Of a DNA stretch of 64,000 nt, positions 36,868 through 47,116 are shown piece after piece. This DNA is from Dentipellis sp. KUC8613. Its lineage: Eukaryota; Basidiomycota; Agaricomycetes; Russulales; Hericiaceae. How positions within the stretch are numbered: the stretch's first letter is position 1; the number at the start of each line of letters is the position of its first letter. A program made the position numbers and the translations under genes. The DNA is taken from positions 2,781,929 through 2,845,928 of the forward strand of contig NSJX01000001.1 in the NCBI GenBank assembly GCA_002286715.1, written 5' to 3'. The notes under the pieces are model-generated. The model ran no database searches. It saw nothing but the letters and a program-made list of their open reading frames with translations, and was not told where the DNA came from.

Positions 36868-39800
36868 CAAAGCGAGGTCTCAAACCGGTTGAGCTCCTTC
36901 TGCACGTTCTCCAGAATCGCGCGTCTTCCCATTGCCTCGTCTCGACGAGCAACCACATCAGGATCCTCAGCAAGGTATCGTGCACATCTCTCCGTAGCGC
37001 CCTCCCCGACTAGGCCCATCTCTTTGATGAGATGGTCGTGCATATCTTTCATGATGCTGAGACGATAATTGACCATGGAAGGAGTCAACACGATTCGCAA
37101 CCAGATATAAGGCGTCAAAGACGTACCCTCGAACGAACTTGAGATCTATTAACATAGGCACGGCATCGATAATGCGCTGAAAGAGCCAGAACTCGTAAGA
37201 TAGTGTGTACGAGGTAGTGTTCTCGAAGGCGAACTACCTTGTATGAAACCTGGAAATAACTCCGAACTTCCGCCATGACCTGCATTTCGTTCTCATATTC
37301 ATCGGCTTTGTTGAGTCTGCCAAGGTCTTCGGCATTCAGGCCCGCGTATCCCGCTTTTGCAAGGGCGGCCAATGCATCCGCGACGGGATCGGATGGCGGG
37401 GCGGAGGCCATCGAACCGTCCCACGACTGTAAGACTGGAGTTTTATTGCGTCTGGAAGTAGGAGGTGTGGGAGGCCTAACTTCTGCTTTCTTCGCTGATT
37501 CTTTAGTCGACTTTCCGGCTCTGATGTCCTTGTATTTCCCAAGCCAGGTCTCCTGACACGTCTGCAGATAATGCAGGTTCTGTGTGTAAGGCATGTGTTC
37601 GCCTTCGAGAGCAGCATCTATGAAAGGGATGCAATTCTCGTATCGCCTTCTCACCAGCTCCTCTACGCATAATCTACCGGTGATCGCGAGTTGAGCATGC
37701 AGCTGGAAGCGATAAACGGACATTGCACAGCTTACCGGGCATGCGTTCGAAGATTGTCCCATCTACCCAGATTACGCTCGACGCAGTCCATCATCACCCT
37801 GTTCACGTCCTGCAGGACGCGGCCGAGACACAGGTTCGCTGCATACGGCCATTTCTCCTGGTATTCGCGGATAAGACTCGACTTCACGGCGAACGGGACA
37901 TTATTGGGCAGTTCGCGGGTGATGGACCTGCCCAATTATTTAATGAGGATGTATTCTCGGGTTATCGCGATGGAACACCTTACTTTTCGATGCGAGTGCG
38001 CATGCCGTCAAGATAAATGGCCTTTGTCTGAGGAGCTTCGTCTGGCTCATTGTCGCCCTCCTCTCCCGACTCATCGTCATCAATGCGAGCTCTTGCGCTG
38101 ACGCCGAAGCTAAAAGTATTCCGCGAAGCGACCGCCGCTCTGAAGTCTGGCGCGGTGGCGCGGATATACCGTCTGAATTTGCCGTATGCCACGCGATTAT
38201 TCTGTATGAGCTCTTCGCGGCCTTCGCATCCCTTTATGCGATCGTTTGTATCATTGCAGAACGTAGTAATCAAGCTACCATTCGAGATAAATGTCCAGCC
38301 AGAGCATTCTGTGCAGACGTTGCGACATACCCTAACATATATGTCGCCGGCTCAGTTGTGACGACCTCTGGCAGGGCTTTCAATTCTTCCCTGCATTGCT
38401 CCAATTGCTTCGACGTCTCGCTCCGAATTGTCGGAAGACTGAAAGGGTACGTGTTATCATATAAGCCACAGATCACCGGGTACATGATGAAGGGCTGCAC
38501 GTACCTTGTCCGAATGATCCTCTCGAGCAAAGGACTCAACGTCGCAACGAGGTTCTTGATACCGAAACGGTTCTTAGCTTGCGAATCGCACCAGGGTTTC
38601 TCTGTGGCGAAATACTGCATCTCAATCTCTCGTGCCTCGGCATGCGTCAGTCCTTTCTCCCTGTCGTCGTCATCGAGTTGTTTTGTGCAGAAGTAGCCGT
38701 GCAGGAGCGTTCTCGAGTGGCCTTCTATGATGTTCAGATAGAGATCGCGAGCTTTCGACCCTTTTCCTACGACGTCCGGCTTCGTGATTACACCTTGCAG
38801 GTCAAACCCAGTGAGAGATCGGGAGAAAGTACTAGGTAAAAGGAAAGTCGTACCAATTGTTCTCTTGCCATCGGGGTCTGCATTTCGAGAGAGCGTCAAG
38901 GCGCGCTGATTATCAAGGTCGTCTTGAACCCACAGTCCTATGAGTCAAACCGCGTGGCTATGAAAAGAATAACGCACCGGACATAGGCACTACTACCAAG
39001 ATAAGTGAATTACCCGCGATGTGATCGACCACCAACTTTTCGACTAGTTGAACGAGCATAGGATCATCGGCGACCTGAATGAGACCTGATAAGATGGGCA
39101 TCAGAGGGTATGTCCTCCGCGTCATACAGGATGCGAATGGAACGGACCTGGCAAGTCGATGAATGAGAGATCCACGAGATCCGGCCCCTGCAGGTCGACG
39201 CAGACCACATTGCGGGAAAAGAGAAGGGGCTTCGCATTGGACTTCACGCCCGCCTTGATCTGTTCCGCGGACATGCCCAGAAACTCGTGTGTATTGACAT
39301 GGGGATTGAGAACTGCGGCTTGTGCGCGACGTAAGGCGAGCTCAACCTTACTTGGGTCCGTAATCTCGTCTCCGAAAGGCACCTCCGTTACGTCCTTCTT
39401 TATTGGGATCTGAGTACAACAAAGACGCGGAACGGCCACAAGACGTGATCTTACCTTCTTCAAGTTATCCGCTTCATACTCCCAGCGAATAGATATTTGA
39501 CAGGTCCATTCAGCCGCGGAAGACATTCGGCACTCCATGGGACATCTCGTGCAAGTGCCACTATCGCGTGGTACGCTGAGCTGCACAATAATCAGTAGAA
39601 TTCGATTGACGTAGTAAATCCACCACTCACTCCCGAAATCGATTCTACTACACTGCTTTTCCCTGATGAAGCGAGCTGTAAGCCACAGATACAGTCGGAC
39701 TTCATGATTCGCAAAAGAAGACTTACCCGCGGATTGATTCCCAATTACTGTGATACGTGGGACATCGATTACTGCTTGAGCTCTACAAGAGGATCGCAAC

Positions 39801-39934
39801 ACAAGTTATCGAGTAGATCAGACAACATACCCCATGCCTCTGAGCTTGTGCACGAGCTGCAACAGTTCTTTCCTCGTTTCAGCATATCCCGCAAGTTGCG
39901 ACGATTTCGCTTTGTCGTCGTCTCTGGCTTTCAT
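36868..39934 (-). CDS. dynamin-like large GTPase, paralogue 3
   Basis: Start MKARDDDKAKSSQLAGYAET, then LVHKLRGMG, VIGNQSAGKSS split by introns, LSVPRDSGTCTRCPMECRMS, DLSFIDLPG, VITKPDVVGKG, SITRELPNNVPFAVKSSLIR, and a GED-like end NVQKELNRFETSL before TGA at 36868. Exon structure and sequence are closest to paralogue 1 at 17964. The middle-domain acidic insertion (DDDESGEEGDNEPDE) is intermediate in length. All nucleotide-binding motifs are intact. The inverted orientation relative to paralogue 1, across the ALDH and WD40-kinase genes, suggests duplication followed by inversion or segmental exchange. Confidence 0.93.
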
Positions 39935-42142
39935 CGTGGCGGTGGTTTCCGGCGGATCGATCGTAGTATGAGATGGTGGAGGATAGCCGTCGATGCAGCT
40001 CGGGACTGCCCGCCACCCTTATGTATCTGTCTTCCACGAGGCCGACTGCGGCATGCGTATGTGGGCAGGAGAAGAAGCCGCACGAGGCACATTGCTTCTC
40101 GCTCGTTTAAGGAGGTGACAACCTGGGGTCAGCCTGGCGTCGGTGCCTGTGAAGATAAGTGAGCTCAACGTCTCCAATTGACCTCCGAAACCTAGTTTGT
40201 AGTCGTGGCTGATATGCTCTCATGAAAGATTGAGAAACAGTCAGAATTGAAAGATGCTCGGAGTCGGAGAACGCATACCACACTTTCCCGGTTGAGAAAG
40301 AGACCGGCAAGGAGCTAGTTCGGACGAAACGTAAATGTGTTCGATAAACTCACTGCATGGCAGCGTCTAAGTGCCCCTCCACAGATGAAATTCCGGGTGT
40401 GAAGGAGAACATTCGAGGCCATGATAAGAGAAGAGGGAAAACTCACTCTGTCCCAGCTCGTTCGAGACGCATAAGGTAAATATCGTGCGAGGGCTTGAGG
40501 CCGGAGTTGTTGAGAGGTAAGTAGTGGCAACCAATTGAGCCCATCTTCTATGCACAGCTCATTCCGAGAACGACATACATAAGCGCCGGCGACCCGGATC
40601 GGTCCGGCAACACTAATATAACTTCGCTCGGCTTCGTTCATGTACATCAGAAAAACGCCCCGAGAATTGCGTGGGCTTGCACGCCGATCGCGATGGGGCA
40701 GAACCCGATACGAGCGACTCGCGAGGGCTCGCGAGGGCTACAAGGGCTCGCAAGCGTCACAATCCGGTAAATCGCTATGGCCTATATTGGAAGGCGGCGA
40801 CGAGGCCCTTGTGGCCTACTCGCAACGGCCTCGCATCGACCTTCTGACCTGGCAGATAGTACATATTCGAGTACAGTAATGTCTTTGGCTACCAGGTTAT
40901 TATTTCACTTTAATTCGAAATTGTATTGAAATTTTCGACGGTCATTGAATTAGTTAGAAAAAGATCTTTTCATTTTGACTACGTTTACATGTCTAGTACA
41001 AGGACCCCAAACAGTAGATACCATGTCCATGCCGCCAAAGGGACGTCTTCAATAAGGCGAGGTAAGCTTCGAAAATGATTAACAACAGGATGGTTACTCA
41101 CTGACCCTCAAGCGATCAGCTACGCACCAGGTAACGTGCATGTTCCCCTATAGCCCAATCGTGATGTTGACCGAAAGCTCCCGAGGAATGACTACATGTA
41201 AGAAGAGAAACTGTCGTGCGGTGAGCGACCAGTGCGAAGGAAGAAACGGAACACGTACGAGCGCAGTACTAGGTACCGCGATGAGCTGTCATGGGTGGCA
41301 CGCTCCTCGCATCGTAAATGACGGGCCCTTGATCAATGCGCATGTGTAAGCTTTAATACTTCAAGAGGACAAGCAAGCGACTGCACATACCATTCACTCT
41401 GGGGGGCTTGCGAGCCATGTTCAACGGCAGCGAAAGGGCTAAATCAAGAAATGGTCAGGTTATAAAAATCAGAGATCGTTAGCAGGATGCGATAGGTAGC
41501 TGTGGTGGTAAGACATGGCGTGAAGTCAATGTTCGTCAGGGCTCTTGAGAGAAATTTTTGAAGCCCAGGCGTCGGGGTTCAAACTGTATGGGTTGCTGCT
41601 GTACGCGTGCGTCGCCATCGCCGAAACGCGTCAAGTCGGCCTTGGGAAATGGAGCTACGAGAGCATCGCGAGTGAATGCAAGTTATGCCCAAGCTCGCGC
41701 TCCACACACAATGCCATCGCAAGATGATGGAAGCTTGTCGGGCTGATACAACCTCGCGCATTGTTGCAGCGGCTGTGCGAGGATGTTGCAAGCACATCGC
41801 GAGCTCTTGCGAGGGGTTCGGGATCTCCCGCCGGCTTGCAACTGACGCAAGCGGTACAATCTGGTACAATCTGCGGTGGGCTTTTGTGATGTACTGGCAA
41901 CACTAGTCTTCTACTCAGTGGTCCGGGGTCTATATCAGATGGCTATCGCTGGTCCTTGCGCTGTCTATACGAAGCTCCGATGTCTTATGCCTCGATATCC
42001 AGCAGAAGAAGAAGAAAGTAGTCACGGATACCGTACGGCTGCTGCCACATCTGACGCGGAGCTCTGAGAATGAGAATGAGATGTGGCAACGGAGTCTCGA
42101 TTGACTCTAGCATAAGTAGGCCCTTAGCTACATCATCACTAA
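39935..42142. other. gene-poor stretch
   Basis: About 2.2 kb with no supported gene. Two patches rich in GCGAG/CTCGC words occur near 40705-40760 and 41765-41850, and a duplicated GGTACAATCTG lies near 41850-41870. Frames at 40315-40647 (-), 41140-41349 (+) and 41579-41906 (both strands) show no domain. It ends at the MITE insertion. Confidence 0.5.
42140..42142. repeat. target-site duplication, left copy (TAA)
   Basis: The three bases TAA flank the element here and again at 42928-42930. A 3-bp TAA/TTA duplication is characteristic of PIF/Harbinger elements. Confidence 0.75.
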
Positions 42143-42188
42143 GGGTCCGTTCGGTAACCGCACCGAAATATAATGTAGCGGTACATAT
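42143..42188 (+). repeat. MITE left terminal inverted repeat
   Basis: 46 bp, a perfect inverted match to 42882-42927. It begins GGGTCCGTTCGG and ends GCGGTACATAT. Confidence 0.9.
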
Positions 42189-42881
42189 TCCCATATATGG
42201 CAACTCTACCGAAAGATTATGTGTGGGAAATTTCCGACAGAAATTTCCGTATGTGCAGTGTACGGAAGCACCAGTGCCTCCAAAATGTGTAGCCTCGGCA
42301 CTGAGCTCCTCTTCCTTCAAGAACAGCCTATAACACATTTATTCCTCATCCCAATGCCTTCTTGGCTACATCTAAAATCATGTTAAATATGAATCTTTCT
42401 ACCCTTCCATTTTTCGTGAGATCCATTGAAGTGATCAAGAGGGAGTTGAATAAAAGTGCCCGAAGCTCAGAATATTGTCTTCGGTGTAGGCATAACATGG
42501 AGAAGTTCTGCGCCACAGCGGAGTTTTGCATGTGCTCCCGGCACGCCGGCATTGGACCTGTCCTTACCAACGGCGCATGCCTGCCGTTGCGGGCTTTTCT
42601 GCGGAGATCGTTTCGGCAGCCTTCGGCGAGGTGCCAGATTGTGGCACTTTCGATAATTTCATTATCCTGCTTCACATACCACATGTATCGCCCCAAAACA
42701 AGGTCGAGCCAAGTGAGACAACAGCAGTATATAATTTCCATAATTTTTGGCCCACTAGCTGCGTTTGTGCTGCTTCAATATTGCATTTACCGTGAAAGCA
42801 AGATTATGTGGTGGCTGTGCGATCCCGCGACAGACCACAACATTATCTGAATGCCAAACTGAAGTCATGTGATAATGTACG

Positions 42882-42927
42882 ATATGTACCGCTACATTAT
42901 ATTTCGGTGCGGTTACCGAACGGACCC
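42882..42927 (-). repeat. MITE right terminal inverted repeat
   Basis: 46 bp, a perfect inverted match to 42143-42188, followed directly by the right TAA duplication at 42928-42930. Confidence 0.9.
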
Positions 42928-42930
42928 TAA

Positions 42931-43403
42931 GCAACTCTCGCCGCTTCTGAGATCAGCGCTCAGCATCAATGTTGACGAAGTTCGCTGTGAAGACGATCGG
43001 AGAACCATGACACGACTTGCCTGTGCTGTATTCGCGCGCTGAACTGCAGTGGTTTGCTTGTCTTGTGAGATATCGTGCAATACCCGGCTCGTCTCATGAT
43101 CAGGGACTAATGCGACGGGGATAAGTTAATCTCTTAGAGTATATCGATGGCTTGCACACTACTTACGTTGTTCCCTTGATGCCCAGGTCATTCGAGATAT
43201 AAGGGGCTGCCAGTGGGCGCCCGACTATCCCTGAAGGTCTCTGCGAATACCGATGAGACATTCAGTTACGGTCTGCTTACTCCACCGCAGAGGTCGCGAT
43301 CCTCAACCGAGATAATAGCGTAGACGGATTCTGACAGATTTTTCTGCGGCTTCTGCAGTCCTCCATAGGGGACTTCAGCGGTCGGTGTCTTCTTCGAGGC
43401 GAT
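42931..43403. other. flank and distal promoter of peptide-precursor gene 1
   Basis: No gene supported. Around 43180-43250 it shares an imperfect block (TGCCCAGG ... TGCCAGTGGGC ... GGTCTC) with 44928-44990 upstream of precursor gene 2, showing that the promoter was duplicated with the gene. Confidence 0.55.
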
Positions 43404-43500
43404 CCCATCATCTCCATAACAGCGCTCCCGGATCACCACAGGCTGAAAGCTACGACCCTTGCATAGCCTACGCCAGTCGACAGGTATAAGTAACAGCGGC
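43404..43500 (+). promoter_or_regulatory. proximal promoter of precursor gene 1
   Basis: It contains CCCATCATCTCCATA (43404-43418), shared with the upstream regions of genes 2 and 3 as CCATCATTTCCATA, and a TATA-like GGTATAAGTAACAGCGGC at 43483-43500, about 50 bp before the ATG. The same pair recurs in the same order upstream of all three genes. Confidence 0.6.
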
Positions 43501-43550
43501 ACTGGGAAATAAGCAAGCGACAAGCCTTCGGTCAAGCCAATTTCTCGACA

Positions 43551-43898
43551 ATGCGATTCTTCGCCACACTCTTATCCCTTTCTGCTGCCGTCGTCGCTGC
43601 TCAAGCCATGCCTAACCAACTGGCGGATCGCAACGGTGAGGCTCGGAATTGTCGACATTGATATACATCTGCTTACTCGGAGCATGTTATTACCATTGCA
43701 GGTGCCGTCGACCGTGGTGTCGACGCTGTGGGGGGTCTTTTTGGCGGGCACAGTCACGACACTGAAGGTGCAAAGCGGGACATCCCATGGATTGGACACA
43801 GTCACCCGCCGCGCGACGATCCTTCTTGGATCGGACATAGTCACCTGCCACGCGAGGACTCTTCTTGGATTGGACATAGTCATTTACCGAGGGAGTGA
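43551..43898 (+). CDS. secreted Kex2-type repeat precursor 1 (WIGHSH repeats)
   Basis: Two exons (43551-43635, 43702-43898) give about 93 residues. MRFFATLLSLSAAVVAAQA is a signal peptide. The intron falls after 28 codons in phase 1, as in the genes at 45350 and 47117. The mature part has an early degenerate unit (FGGHSH), then KR before DIPWIGHSH, PPR before DDPSWIGHSH, and LPR before EDSSWIGHSH; it ends LPRE. Kex2 cleaves after KR and, less well, PR, so three related nonapeptide-like products are predicted. There is no Cys framework and no CaaX box, so it is neither a knottin nor a basidiomycete mating pheromone. Likely a secreted signalling, metal-binding or RiPP-like precursor (inference). 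Confidence 0.72.
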
Positions 43899-45174
43899 AG
43901 CGGGGCGGCGCTGTCACTGGAGGAGGAGGACGCACCTGTCATCCGAAATAAAGGGTCTCTGCGATCACAACCTGCACTTTACAGCTATGTGCAAAAGTAA
44001 AAAATAGTAGGAGCACGTTGACACAACCGACCTGCTCCTGTGAGCTAAGCATGCCATATGCAGACTTCGTCATCCCGGCACCGATGTTCGACGACCCGGT
44101 GTGCTCTGTCCTATGGGGACAATGCCATTGGGCGCCGGCACCGTCACGGCGCGAGCCGCAGGCTTCGGCACGAGGTCAGACCTCGGGCACTTGCTGCGTA
44201 TACCTATACACTTCTGAGGTGTGCAGAAGATCGGTGTGTTGATGCCCCTGTGTGCACTCGTTGAGGCGCCCGAATGACATTGAGGTCGACGAGTTCGAAG
44301 GTAATAGGCCGAGGCACAGATATAGCCCAGCAGCCCCCTGAACTAGCCTTGTCGGTGCAGTCAAAGTGGACGTGGGCACATGCTAGCGGCTGCAGCGATG
44401 AAAAGATGAGCTTGAGCGACTGCAGGGAGCTACGGGGGCAGGGACCATTCAACTGAAAAGATCATATGACTCAGGGTTAGGTTCAATGATCAGCCAATAC
44501 CGGCCAGGGACGGACAGTACGATGGAAGGCGCATGAACTTGAATGAGGCCGCGGAGACGGTTTTCAGAGGCAGAGGCTTAGCATCCCCGCTTTCTCTTCC
44601 TTTTCCTTTTGGGCATGTACACATGAGCGCCGTGGAATTTGACGTTATTCAAAATGTACAGAAATTTGAGTAAAGCGTGAATACAATTTAAATATTCGCC
44701 GCGACTTACATTTTCGCGGAGACTCGCCTTTCAGATCTCAGTGCTACAACCCTGCTCTCCATTTACTGTATGTTAGTAGAAATGACAGCCTGTTACGCCG
44801 AAACCACTCGCGCGGCACTACGGCGTAGGTGAGTTTCTTTTGATGGAAGATATGTGTTGTGCTGATTATTATATCCGTTAGGCTTCTCCCATAGCAGAAG
44901 ACGAATACACGCTACACTGTTCTCTAGTGCCCAGGCGATTTGAGCTACCAAGTGCTTGCCAGTGGGCACCTTGATGCCCCTGAGGTCTCCAGTGAAGACG
45001 AGGGGGGCAATAAGAATACCGCCGGGCTTTGATTCTACCGGGGAAGTCGTCAGTACCAAATCCAGTACTCATGGAACGTACGGACTCTAATGGAGATTGC
45101 TCCTGTCCCTGCACTTTCCCACAGGGATGTCCAGTGTTCGCAATACTTATCATCCTGGGCCGTTCTAGCTGTGC
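43899..45174. other. intergenic region between precursor genes 1 and 2
   Basis: It contains the 3' flank of gene 1 and the distal promoter of gene 2, including the duplicated block at 44928-44990. Minus-strand frames at 44793-45186 overlap this block. AT-rich, T/A-biased sequence lies near 44570-44720. No supported gene. Confidence 0.5.
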
Positions 45175-45299
45175 CATCATTTCCATAGAATGCGTTGCTC
45201 GTTGGGAATCGCGACTATTGAATGCAGCGTCGTCTCAGCAGCCGCATGACCCAGACTGAGAACAGCATATACGAACCGATAGGTATAAGTAGCGGCAGC
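45175..45299 (+). promoter_or_regulatory. proximal promoter of precursor gene 2
   Basis: It contains CCATCATTTCCATA (45175-45188) and GGTATAAGTAGCGGCAGC (45282-45299), matching the elements ahead of genes 1 and 3. The ATG at 45350 is about 50 bp past the TATA-like element. Confidence 0.6.
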
Positions 45300-45349
45300 A
45301 TTGATCAGCGAATGAGCAACTCACCTCTAGGCATACTGAATCCTCAGCA

Positions 45350-45658
45350 ATGCGCTTCCCCGTCACCCTCTTATCTATGGCTGCCATCGTTGTCGCCTCT
45401 CACGCCATGCCTGCCCGACTGGGGGGTCACAACGGTGAGACACGATATCACTCATGTTAATGTGAGTCTACTGACCCGCAGTACCCTGTGACCATATCAG
45501 ATATCGAGCGTACTCCCTCCCTTGAGAGCATGAAGCGGGATGACCCTACCATCGGTCACACTCACGGGACCGTGAGGCGCGACGACCCTGTCATTGGTCA
45601 CACTCACGGTACTGAGAAAAGAGACGACCCCGTCATCGGATATACTCACCCGAAGTGA
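45350..45658 (+). CDS. secreted Kex2-type repeat precursor 2 (DDPxIGHTH repeats)
   Basis: Two exons (45350-45434, 45501-45658) give about 80 residues. The signal peptide is MRFPVTLLSMAAIVVASHA and exon 1 is again 28 codons plus one base. Three units follow dibasic sites: KR-DDPTIGHTHGTV, RR-DDPVIGHTHGTE, KR-DDPVIGYTHPK. The third unit has Tyr in place of the first His and lacks a following dibasic site, so it is the C-terminal product. The acceptor at 45500 was chosen because the alternative at 45481 runs into a stop. Same family as 43551 and 47117. Function unknown. Confidence 0.72.
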
Positions 45659-45729
45659 AGCGGCTGCGCAACAATCATAAGAGGATTCGACAGTAAGTTC
45701 TGTTCAGATAAGATGAGACTTCTACAGAC

Positions 45730-46483
45730 TTACCTCGCATTTGAATATTCTGCCAGCATGTATAACGAGCGCTGTCTATGAAGCGCTATATCTGTGGTGG
45801 GAAGAACGGCTAGATGACTGTGGCCGTTCGAATGAATGTCGTGATGTATAAACCCACATGGGTATTGTAAATGTAACTCTCTTATGCGGTGAATCATATA
45901 TCCCCATGCCAGCGGCGTGTTATTGATATTGAGGACTAAGTACACAACCACGTGGCGTGCTGAGCTGCACGGTGATCAGTCAAATCTTATTTGACATATA
46001 GAATTCAGTCGACCACGCACCCCATAAATTGACTCCTCCGAGATGCCTTCCATTGCTTGATGAAGTGAGCCGTACCGTAGCGCCAGTCTTCTAATAGCGG
46101 ACCATCCTTATCGAGTGCCTTCAGCTGGTCCTCGCGTGTGCATGATGCTAGATCATTATGCCGTCGGTACCCGACAGCGGAAACGACGTAATCACGGGGT
46201 TCACACATATCATCTGACCAAAAACGCGAAAGCATGAGCATATGGCAACGGTCCAGCACAACCTTGCCTTACCTAGAACACTAGTAATCCTCTCCATCGC
46301 GCTGGGGATCAGAGACAATCGCTTGTCTAGATTAGCGATGAGTGGTAGCTCTAGATTAACGATGCAGCCGACTCGTGCCGGCAATGTCTTAGCAACGTCG
46401 ACTAGAATGACTCCGGTGAGCATCGGTGAAACTGTGATCTGCCCTGTACGACTCGCAGCAGCTGATGCTTTGAACGTGAGCAT
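45730..46483 (-). CDS. hypothetical protein, antisense neighbour of precursor 2
   Basis: Three frames on the minus strand join in phase: ATG 46483 (MLTFKASAAASRTGQITVSP) to about 46273, then about 46213-46018 (DDMCEPRDYVVSAVGYRRHN ... RRSQFMG), then about 45960-45730. Donors gtaagg, gtgcgt and gtaagt and matching acceptors are present. No known domain is recognised and the C-terminus is unresolved; the last donor would lead toward the 3' end of precursor gene 2. A smaller antisense frame lies in the same relative place after precursor gene 3 (47693-47929). It may be a real gene or a decayed duplicate. Confidence 0.3.
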
Positions 46484-46922
46484 AGCGTTATGTAGCTTAC
46501 CGGATGAACTGCGCGGAAAGGTGGGTTGCGTGGGTATCCAATTTTTTATTTACACCGGTGCGACGAAAGTCAAAGCAGATTTGCGCACTGCAGAAAATTT
46601 CCCTCGCGAGGCAGACGGTCGCATTATTGAAGGCTTTCCTATGGAGAAAAGTAAGGCTAAGAATATCAGGAAGGGATGAAAATAGACCACGGATTTGATC
46701 TTCAACTTCGCGTCACTGCAGTGTCTACGGGCCTGAACTTGTAACCCTGCGAGCGAAGCTGGTCGCAGTAATAGCTAGTTGAGGATACTCGAGGTTCACA
46801 TGGGCCCTCGTTTCTGCCGGCTTCAGGAGTCTCGGCGCAACGAACGCAATCCTCGCAGCACGTACTAGACTCGTGCTGCCCCTGTAATTCCCACAGCACA
46901 CCTCCCATCCCGTTCGTGGGTT
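46484..46922. other. intergenic region before precursor gene 3
   Basis: The plus-strand frame 46242-46679 and the minus-strand frame 46702-47058 show no domain support. It probably holds promoter sequence. Confidence 0.45.
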
Positions 46923-47068
46923 CCATCATTTCCATACCAGCGTACTCCACAATCCATGAACTCGATGCAACTTGGGGGATTTGGGCCCTGACACATGACA
47001 TTGAGCTCGGCAGTATCAGCCAAACGTCAGCAACGCTCCTGCGAGTCGATGGATACAAGTAGCGGCGG
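46923..47068 (+). promoter_or_regulatory. proximal promoter of precursor gene 3
   Basis: CCATCATTTCCATA lies at 46923-46936 and a weaker TATA-like GGATACAAGTAGCGGCGG at 47051-47068, the same order and spacing class as in genes 1 and 2. The ATG is at 47117. Confidence 0.6.
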
Positions 47069-47116
47069 TTTTAAGAAGCAGATGAGACACTCATCCAGGC
47101 AGCCCCATCCTCTGCA

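Larger units (their letters stand above)
42143..42927. mobile_element. PIF/Harbinger-like MITE, 785 bp
   Basis: The element starts GGGTCCGTTCGGTAACCG and ends with its reverse complement. The 46-bp terminal inverted repeats (42143-42188 and 42882-42927) are identical, and TAA is duplicated on both sides. TIR start and TSD match Tourist-type/PIF-Harbinger elements. Internal frames (131 codons on minus at 42346-42741, 162 on plus at 42362-42850) show no transposase motifs, so it is probably non-autonomous. Identical TIRs suggest a recent insertion. Confidence 0.85.

Noticed and set aside
42346..42850. Transposase gene inside the MITE
   Set aside because: Frames of 131 and 162 codons on opposite strands have no DDE or helix-turn-helix features and overlap each other.
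44793..45186. Retrotransposon reverse-transcriptase fragment (GDLRGIKVPTGKHLVAQIAW)
   Set aside because: Only a vague resemblance, no catalytic motif, and the block is explained as promoter sequence shared with precursor gene 1.
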